The notes below the pieces were generated by a model. It was not told the origin of the DNA and made no database searches. It was given only the letters and a program-made list of their open reading frames with translations. This document shows, one piece after another, positions 38,483 to 42,077 of a DNA stretch of 64,000 nt. The translations under genes and the position numbers were made by a program. Position 1 is the first letter of the stretch. Each line of letters begins with the position of its first letter. Origin of the DNA: an uncultured Flaviramulus sp. (GTDB taxonomy: Bacteria; Bacteroidota; Bacteroidia; Flavobacteriales; Flavobacteriaceae); NCBI GenBank assembly GCA_947501105.1, contig CANMUP010000001.1, positions 124,001 through 188,000 on the forward strand, given 5' to 3'.

Positions 38483-38602
38483 ATGAGAACAAAACAGATA
38501 CATATTCAACCGAAATCACGCTTTAGTGAATGTGATTATAGAAGAGCATTAAATGTAATGCCACTTTATAAAAAGGGCGCTATGTATCTATTTAAAGAAT
38601 AA
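38483..38602 (+). CDS. Leader peptide ORF (39 residues) using 19 amino acids, first attenuator before the tRNA array
   Basis: The ORF begins MRTKQIHIQPKSRFSECDYR and contains every amino acid except Trp. Its bases 38575-38581 (GGGCGCT) can pair with AGCGTTC (about 38640-38646) in the 5' arm of the terminator 38639-38671, with two GU pairs. It shares KKGA near the end with the 21-residue ORF at 34439. It follows operator B and a promoter. A sensing role for the peptide is inferred. Confidence 0.6.
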   Translation: MRTKQIHIQPKSRFSECDYRRALNVMPLYKKGAMYLFKE

Positions 38603-38638
38603 ATTTTGAGATAAAAACACACTTATAAATAGTAATAC

Positions 38639-38671
38639 AAGCGTTCAATAAAAAAATTGGACGCTTTTTTT
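38639..38671 (+). terminator. Terminator of the first leader before the tRNA array
   Basis: AAGCGTTCAA and TTGGACGCTT form a 10-bp stem (one GU) followed by T. Nearly the same as the terminator at 34537-34566, so the two leader units are paralogous. Confidence 0.85.
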
Positions 38672-38769
38672 ATGAATTTTTTTAAAAATAAAATGAAAAG
38701 TTAAGCAAGCATAAAAAATAGCAAATAATTGATAAACAACAGGGAGACAGACTATTGTAAAAAATGACG

Positions 38770-38887
38770 ATTATCCGTAAAAAACGGACAGGGATTATAT
38801 TGTCTAAAATCAACATAACTATTTGATTATCAATAAATTAAATTAAAAATTTTCTTGTGTAATTCAAAAAAGGGTTTCATATTTGCA
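38770..38887 (+). promoter_or_regulatory. Conserved promoter block upstream of the tRNA array (copy 2)
   Basis: Second copy of the block at 34643-34762: inverted repeat TCCGT-AAAAA-ACGGA (38774-38788), TTGTCTAAA, a TGATTATCA palindrome, TTG (38855-38857), 20 bases, and CATATTTG (38878-38885). It drives the 41-residue leader ORF and, on read-through, the tRNA array. Confidence 0.8.
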
Positions 38888-38909
38888 TCATCAAATTATT
38901 TAAACAATA

Positions 38910-39035
38910 ATGCAAAATTATTTACAACATATAATTCAAAAAAATCTCTGGTTTCGCTCGCCGAAACATAATATGGTCGCATTTAGTTGTGATGAGAGAT
39001 TTATAAAATATAATAGGAAGGTTATAGATACATAA
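38910..39035 (+). CDS. Leader peptide ORF (41 residues) using 19 amino acids, directly before the tRNA array
   Basis: The ORF begins MQNYLQHIIQKNLWFRSPKH and contains every amino acid except Gly. Its last codons include GGAAGGT (39016-39022), perfectly complementary over 7 bases to ACCTTCC (39065-39071), which overlaps the 5' arm of the terminator. A ribosome finishing the ORF would cover GGAAGGT and allow termination; stalling earlier would free it to form the antiterminator. This is the clearest case of the four leaders. Confidence 0.65.
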   Translation: MQNYLQHIIQKNLWFRSPKHNMVAFSCDERFIKYNRKVIDT

Positions 39036-39059
39036 GTTGATGTATTTATAGATTTAAAG

Positions 39060-39093
39060 AAAGCACCTTCCGTAAAAAGAGGTGCTTTTTTTT
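39060..39093 (+). terminator. Terminator at the head of the tRNA array, with overlapping antiterminator
   Basis: AAGCACCT (39061-39068), an 11-base loop and AGGTGCTT (39080-39087), then eight T. The 5' arm overlaps ACCTTCC, the partner of GGAAGGT in the leader ORF. The first tRNA begins 28 bases after the T run. Confidence 0.88.
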
Positions 39094-39120
39094 ATGGTGT
39101 GTATTGAAATAGAAAAAAAT

Positions 39121-39193
39121 TGACGTGTAGCTTAGTTGGTAGAGCAAGGTACTTTTAATGCCGAGGTCGTGAGTTCGATCCTCACCGCGTCAA
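39121..39193 (+). tRNA. tRNA-Lys (TTT), array position 1
   Basis: Acceptor TGACGTG/CGCGTCA, loop CTTTTAA, T arm GTGAG TTCGATC CTCAC. The top anticodon-stem pair (27-43) is a mismatch. Confidence 0.88.
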
Positions 39194-39199
39194 CAAAAC

Positions 39200-39341
39200 G
39201 GAAGGGCAATCAGATAGGTGACTGAAGCAATCTTGAAATGAGTTAGCGAATTCAACGAAATTGATTAAACAAATTATTAACGCTTGAGTTAAAATTGTTG
39301 AGTTTTAATAGGCCTTGTGAGTTCGATTCCCTCTCCTTCCG
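39200..39341 (+). tRNA. tRNA-Ser (TGA) interrupted in the anticodon loop, array position 2
   Basis: Acceptor GGAAGGG/TCCTTCC; anticodon stem GCAAT (39227-39231) pairs with ATTGT (39294-39298), loop CTTGAAA (39232-39238). A 55-nt insert (39239-39293) sits at the 3' side of the loop; without it the tRNA is 87 nt, the normal length for Ser with its long variable arm. The insert begins and ends with TGAGTTA. The T stem is weak (3 of 5 pairs). Confidence 0.75.
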
Positions 39342-39346
39342 CAAAA

Positions 39347-39419
39347 CTAAGAGGATAACGATGGATAGTTTACTCGCCTTGGACGCGAGAGGTTGCAGGT
39401 TCGAATCCTGTCTCTTAGA
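39347..39419 (+). tRNA. tRNA-Pro (TGG), array position 3
   Basis: Acceptor CTAAGAG/CTCTTAG, anticodon stem CTCGC/GCGAG with loop CTTGGAC, T arm GCAGG TTCGAAT CCTGT. The D arm is weak. A degenerate relative is at 41787-41859. Confidence 0.85.
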
Positions 39420-39435
39420 CAGGACGGAACGTTAA

Positions 39436-39458
39436 AAAAATGTCTAGTAGACATTTTT
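39436..39458 (+). other. 10-bp hairpin in the spacer between Pro and Ser tRNAs
   Basis: AAAAATGTCT-AGT-AGACATTTTT is a perfect hairpin that could act as a processing or termination signal. The following bases 39468-39491 (GCCAGATGGCGTGGTGGAAT) resemble the 5' end of a tRNA-Leu, possibly a broken tRNA; no matching 3' half is evident. Confidence 0.4.
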
Positions 39459-39507
39459 AGTGAACGTGCCAGATGGCGTGGTGGAATAAACCATCAAAGA
39501 CATATAT

Positions 39508-39594
39508 GGAGAGTAGGTAAATACTGGTTTGTTACGCTTGCCTGCTAAGCAAGTCCGCCATATGGCGGTGAAGGTTCAATTCCTTTGCTCTCCG
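39508..39594 (+). tRNA. tRNA-Ser (GCT), array position 4
   Basis: Acceptor GGAGAGT/GCTCTCC, anticodon stem CTTGC/GCAAG with loop CTGCTAA, variable arm CCGCC-ATAT-GGCGG. 87 nt, complete. Confidence 0.92.
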
Positions 39595-39602
39595 CAATAA
39601 TT

Positions 39603-39675
39603 GGGGATGTAGTTTACCTAGCTAAAACGGCACATTTGCAATGTGCAGAACGGAGTGCAAGTCTCCGCGACTCCA
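39603..39675 (+). tRNA. tRNA-Ala (TGC), array position 5
   Basis: Anticodon stem GCACA/TGTGC with loop TTTGCAA; T arm CGGAG/CTCCG with an unusual loop TGCAAGT lacking the TTC. Acceptor GGGGATG/CGACTCC has one mismatch. Confidence 0.85.
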
Positions 39676-39682
39676 CAATAAA

Positions 39683-39754
39683 GATACTGTAGCTCAAAGG
39701 TAGAGCAGTTGGTTGTTAACCATCAGGTTATAGGTTCGAATCCTATTGGTATCA
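39683..39754 (+). tRNA. tRNA-Asn (GTT), array position 6
   Basis: Acceptor GATACTG/TGGTATC; loop TTGTTAA; T arm ATAGG TTCGAAT CCTAT. The anticodon stem has one T-T mismatch. Confidence 0.88.
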
Positions 39755-39763
39755 CAAAAAAAA

Positions 39764-39836
39764 GACAAGGTGGCTGAATGGTTAAAGCATTGGTCTGCAA
39801 CACCAATTTTTATGAGTTCGACTCTCATCCTTGTCT
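39764..39836 (+). tRNA. tRNA-Cys (GCA), array position 7
   Basis: Acceptor GACAAGG/CCTTGTC, anticodon stem TTGGT/ACCAA with loop CTGCAAC, T arm TGAG TTCGACT CTCA. Complete. Confidence 0.92.
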
Positions 39837-39844
39837 CAAATTAT

Positions 39845-39927
39845 GGAAGTGTTGAGCAATTGGTTGGCTCGCCAGACTGTAAATCTGGTCTCTTTTGAGC
39901 TTGTAGGTTCGAGTCCTACTACTTCCA
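39845..39927 (+). tRNA. tRNA-Tyr (GTA), array position 8
   Basis: Class II tRNA: acceptor GGAAGTG/TACTTCC, anticodon stem CCAGA/TCTGG with loop CTGTAAA, variable arm, T arm GTAGG TTCGAGT CCTAC. Confidence 0.93.
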
Positions 39928-39933
39928 CATCAA

Positions 39934-40055
39934 ACATCTATGGTGTAAAGGATAGTACTAAAGATTTAGCTCACTCATTTTATTTTAAATGAAGGTGTTC
40001 GTGAATGCAAAGCATTTCTAATCTTTCAGTCTAAGTTCGAATCTTAGTAGATGTA
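39934..40055 (+). tRNA. tRNA-Arg (TCT) interrupted in the anticodon loop, array position 9
   Basis: Acceptor ACATCTA/TAGATGT (7 perfect pairs), T arm CTAAG TTCGAAT CTTAG, anticodon stem AAAGA (39960-39964)/TCTTT (40022-40026). Removing 50 nt (39968-40017, or 39965-40014 because TTT is at both ends) restores the loop TTTCTAA and a 72-nt tRNA. The insert starts TTTAGCTCAC and ends in a 22-nt motif (39997-40018) also found, inverted, in position 12. Confidence 0.8.
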
Positions 40056-40062
40056 CAAAAAT

Positions 40063-40134
40063 GGTTCATTGGGGTAATGGCTATCCTTCCCGACTGTCTC
40101 TTGGGAGATACGAGTTCGATTCTCGTATGAACCG
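40063..40134 (+). tRNA. tRNA-Asp (GTC), array position 10
   Basis: Acceptor GGTTCAT/ATGAACC, anticodon stem CCCGA/TTGGG with loop CTGTCTC, T arm ACGAG TTCGATT CTCGT. Confidence 0.9.
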
Positions 40135-40141
40135 CAAAAAT

Positions 40142-40213
40142 GCTCTATTAGCATAATGGTTAGTGCATCCGGCTTTCTACCGGAAGACAAGGGTTCGATT
40201 CCCTTATAGAGTA
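40142..40213 (+). tRNA. tRNA-Glu (TTC), array position 11
   Basis: Acceptor GCTCTAT/ATAGAGT, anticodon stem TCCGG/CCGGA with loop CTTTCTA, T arm AAGGG TTCGATT CCCTT. Complete. Confidence 0.93.
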
Positions 40214-40218
40214 CAAAT

Positions 40219-40343
40219 TGAGGTATAGCTCAGTGGAAGAGCTTCACGCTTACATCGTGAAAGTCACAGGTTCGAAATGCTTCGCATTCACGAACTCGTA
40301 TGAAAAGAAAATAGGATAATGTGAGCTAACCCTATTACCTCAA
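40219..40343 (+). tRNA. tRNA-Val (TAC) interrupted in the T loop, array position 12
   Basis: Acceptor TGAGGTA/TACCTCA, anticodon stem TCACG/CGTGA with loop CTTACAT. T stem ACAGG (40266-40270) pairs 4 of 5 with CCTAT (40331-40335), but 60 nt instead of 7 lie between them. Bases 40274-40295 and 40321-40329 are the reverse complement of the two ends of the insert in position 9. Removing about 53 nt gives 72 nt. Confidence 0.75.
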
Positions 40344-40348
40344 CATTT

Positions 40349-40421
40349 TGAGATGTAGCTTAAACGGTAGAGCACCGCCCTCATAAGGCGGATTGTTCAG
40401 GTTCGATTCCTGGCATCTCAA
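40349..40421 (+). tRNA. tRNA-Met (CAT), array position 13
   Basis: Acceptor TGAGATG/CATCTCA, anticodon stem CCGCC/GGCGG with loop CTCATAA, T arm TCAGG TTCGATT CCTGG. Elongator, initiator or lysidine-Ile type cannot be decided by eye. Confidence 0.9.
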
Positions 40422-40426
40422 CAAAA

Positions 40427-40500
40427 GCAGGAATGGCGAAATTGGTATACGCTCTTGTTTTAGAAACAAGGTTTTGAGAGTTCGAGTCTCTCTTCCTGTA
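40427..40500 (+). tRNA. tRNA-Leu (TAG), array position 14
   Basis: Acceptor GCAGGAA/TTCCTGT, anticodon stem CTTGT/ACAAG with loop TTTAGAA, T arm GAGAG TTCGAGT CTCTC. The variable region is unusually short for Leu (74 nt in all). Confidence 0.85.
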
Positions 40501-40505
40501 CTTAT

Positions 40506-40620
40506 GCTTCGCTGGCCAAACTGGAAAAGTTATCGCGTAAAAACATTGTTTTTACAAAGATACCGAACGAAGTTCCATTTTAAGCGTTGTGATTTCTTGG
40601 TTCGAATCCAAGGCGAAGTA
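40506..40620 (+). tRNA. Interrupted tRNA of uncertain identity, array position 15
   Basis: The acceptor GCTTCGC/GCGAAGT and T arm CTTGG TTCGAAT CCAAG are perfect, but 115 nt lie in the gene. The central part holds a hairpin GTAAAAA-CATTG-TTTTTAC and then GAAC-GAA-GTTC, so an insert of about 30-42 nt is likely. Depending on how it is removed the anticodon may be TTT (Lys) or another; I leave it open. Confidence 0.6.
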
Positions 40621-40625
40621 CAAAT

Positions 40626-40698
40626 AAGCTTATGGTGTAATTGGATAACACTCCAGAATACGACTCTGGGAATACGGGTTCGAATCCTGTTAGGCTTA
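40626..40698 (+). tRNA. tRNA-Arg (ACG), array position 16
   Basis: Acceptor AAGCTTA/TAGGCTT (one GT pair), D stem GTGT/ACAC, anticodon stem CCAGA/TCTGG with loop ATACGAC, T arm ACGGG TTCGAAT CCTGT. Confidence 0.9.
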
Positions 40699-40704
40699 CA
40701 AATT

Positions 40705-40775
40705 TAATCTGTGATGTAAAGGAAGCATACAGGAATTTGACTCCTGAAGTATAGGTTCGAGTCCTATCGGATTAA
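40705..40775 (+). tRNA. tRNA-Gln (TTG), array position 17
   Basis: Acceptor TAATCTG/CGGATTA, anticodon stem CAGGA/TCCTG with loop ATTTGAC, T arm ATAGG TTCGAGT CCTAT. The D arm is short. Confidence 0.88.
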
Positions 40776-40781
40776 CAAAAT

Positions 40782-40854
40782 TGTGATATAGCTTAATTGG
40801 TAAAGCGCTCACCTGATACGTGAGTAGATGAAAGTTCGACTCTTTCTGTCACAA
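40782..40854 (+). tRNA. tRNA-Ile (GAT), array position 18
   Basis: Acceptor TGTGATA/TGTCACA, anticodon stem CTCAC/GTGAG with loop CTGATAC, T arm GAAAG TTCGACT CTTTC. Confidence 0.92.
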
Positions 40855-40860
40855 CAAAAT

Positions 40861-40932
40861 GGTGGCTTTAGTTTATGTGGCAAAATACCTCACTGTGAAT
40901 GAGGAAAATAGGGTTCGAATCCCAAAGTCACC
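40861..40932 (+). tRNA. tRNA-His (GTG), array position 19
   Basis: Encoded G at -1, acceptor GTGGCTT/AAGTCAC with C73, anticodon stem CCTCA/TGAGG with loop CTGTGAA. The T stem is weak at its base. Confidence 0.85.
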
Positions 40933-40939
40933 CAAAAAA

Positions 40940-41012
40940 GGAACAATAGCAAAGCAGGTCTATGCGTCGGGTTGAAGCTCCGAAGATACTGGTTCAAGTC
41001 CAGTTTGTTCCT
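40940..41012 (+). tRNA. tRNA-Phe (GAA), array position 20
   Basis: Acceptor GGAACAA/TTGTTCC, anticodon stem TCGGG/TCCGA with loop TTGAAGC, T arm CTGG TTCAAGT CCAG. Last tRNA before the YkuK gene, 33 bases away. Confidence 0.88.
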
Positions 41013-41045
41013 CAGTATAAATGTTTAAGTAAAAAATGAGTAATC

Positions 41046-41531
41046 ATGAAAATTGCACAACAAAAATGGAGGAATTTTAGTGGTAAAATGTTTAATCTAC
41101 CTATTACAGATATTATAGAAAATGCCATTATAAAAGAACAAAAGGCAGGGCACCGCCTAAAGGTTTGTGTAGGTTCAGATTCTCAAGCGTATAAATCTCA
41201 CATAGAGTATGCAACTGTAATTGTTGTACTTCGAGAAGGAAAAGGTGGTTTTATGTTTATGACAAACTACAGCGGCACAAAACACATTGGTATTAAAGAA
41301 CGTATGCTTAAAGAGGTAACAATGTCTGTTGAAACAGCATATAGCGTGTGTCATATTTTAGATGAATATAATGTTGAACTGGAAGTGCATGTCGATATTA
41401 ATACAAATCCTAAGTTTGAATCTAATGTGGCTCTTAAAGATGCAATGAGCTATATTTTGGGAATGGGCTTTGTTTTTAAGGCTAAACCTTATGCTTTTGC
41501 AAGTTCGTCATGCGCAGATAAGGTGGTGTAA
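41046..41531 (+). CDS. RNase H-like YkuK-family protein
   Basis: The 161-residue protein matches the YkuK (DUF458) family with a predicted RNase H-like fold: an acidic strand VCVGSDSQAYKSHIEYATVIVV with the first Asp, a central ERMLKEVTMSVETAY helix, and EVHVDINTNPKFESN with further acidic residues. Members are thought to be nucleases, with no settled substrate. It directly follows the tRNA array and probably shares its transcript, so a role in tRNA maturation, turnover or insert removal is possible but unproven. Confidence 0.78.
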   Translation: MKIAQQKWRNFSGKMFNLPITDIIENAIIKEQKAGHRLKVCVGSDSQAYKSHIEYATVIVVLREGKGGFMFMTNYSGTKHIGIKERMLKEVTMSVETAYSVCHILDEYNVELEVHVDINTNPKFESNVALKDAMSYILGMGFVFKAKPYAFASSSCADKVV

Positions 41532-41543
41532 AGTACTTCCCTG

Positions 41544-41614
41544 AGGAATAGATCCCTGTTCCTAGTTAATGAATTCTGCTGGGTTTTACTTTAGTTCAAG
41601 ATCTGGCAGAATTC
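41544..41614 (+). other. Two hairpins after the YkuK gene
   Basis: AGGAA/TTCCT (41544-41563) and the strong GAATTCTGC/GCAGAATTC stem (41571-41614). Neither has a T run. The second contains CTGGCAGA, also found in the hairpin at 41734-41759, so they may be copies of one structured element. Confidence 0.5.
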
Positions 41615-41648
41615 TAAATTAAAAGGATTTGAATAAAATAATTTTTAA

Positions 41649-41667
41649 TACGCAAAAACATTGCGTA
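41649..41667. promoter_or_regulatory. WYL-regulon operator, copy C
   Basis: TACGCAAAAACATTGCGTA, with TATTTG at 41679-41684, 11 bases on. The following bases also match copy A (TATTTGTA, then AATTA and AATAAGT at the same spacing), so A and C are near-identical promoters. No protein gene follows; the transcript would carry a hairpin and two tRNA-like sequences. Confidence 0.72.
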
Positions 41668-41733
41668 ATAGCATAAAATATTTGTAGAGTAATTAGCAAT
41701 AAGTTTTTTGGAACCAGACTTTGCAAGTAGCGT

Positions 41734-41759
41734 TCTGCCAGACCATAGAAACTGGCAGA
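41734..41759 (+). other. Leader hairpin after operator C
   Basis: TCTGCCAG/CTGGCAGA, 8 perfect pairs with a 10-base loop, about 50 bases after the expected transcription start of promoter C. Confidence 0.55.
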
Positions 41760-41786
41760 GCATAATAAAATATTCTAAATATTATC

Positions 41787-41859
41787 TGAGAAGATAACAA
41801 TTAGTTATTTACTCACCTTGGTCGTGAGAGTTTGTAGATTCTATTCCTGTTTGTTTCAT
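41787..41859 (+). pseudogene. Degenerate tRNA-Pro-like sequence
   Basis: The anticodon arm CTCAC CTTGGTC GTGAG (TGG) and the preceding AGTTATTTA are clearly related to the array tRNA-Pro at 39347, but the T arm (TGTAG ATTCTAT TCCTG) and acceptor are poor. Either a decayed copy or a tRNA-shaped RNA from promoter C. Confidence 0.6.
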
Positions 41860-41866
41860 AATTTAG

Positions 41867-41938
41867 GGGAATAGTTTAATGTATAAAATTTTGTGATACA
41901 ACCCAATGATGCGAGTTCGAATCTTGCTATTCCTACCA
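41867..41938 (+). tRNA. tRNA-like sequence with encoded CCA, anticodon unclear
   Basis: Acceptor GGGAATA/TATTCCT followed by A and CCA, T arm GCGAG TTCGAAT CTTGC are good. The anticodon arm region (TTTTGTGATACAACCC) does not form a normal 5-bp stem, so the identity is unclear and it may be a pseudogene or a decoy-like RNA. It is the only tRNA here with CCA in the DNA. Between it and 42078 nothing else is seen. Confidence 0.5.
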
Positions 41939-42077
41939 AATTTAATAATTAACTAATAATAAGGGGACAATACCAAAATATAGTTAGAGCAAGTTAGTTT
42001 ATAAATTATCTAGTCAATTCAAAAGTTATTCTGTAAAAAACGTGTAAATAGATTTGGTTAGTATAGACTTAATTATA

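Noticed and set aside
39436-39458. The 10-bp hairpin between Pro and Ser tRNAs as a terminator.
   Set aside because: Only five T lie in the stem itself and none follow, and tRNAs continue on both sides.
40393-40707. A 104-codon open frame inside the tRNA array.
   Set aside because: It runs through four tRNA genes with intact folds; the frame is open only by chance.
39121-41012. CRISPR-like or tandem-repeat array.
   Set aside because: The regular units are tRNAs with different sequences; no direct repeats with spacers.
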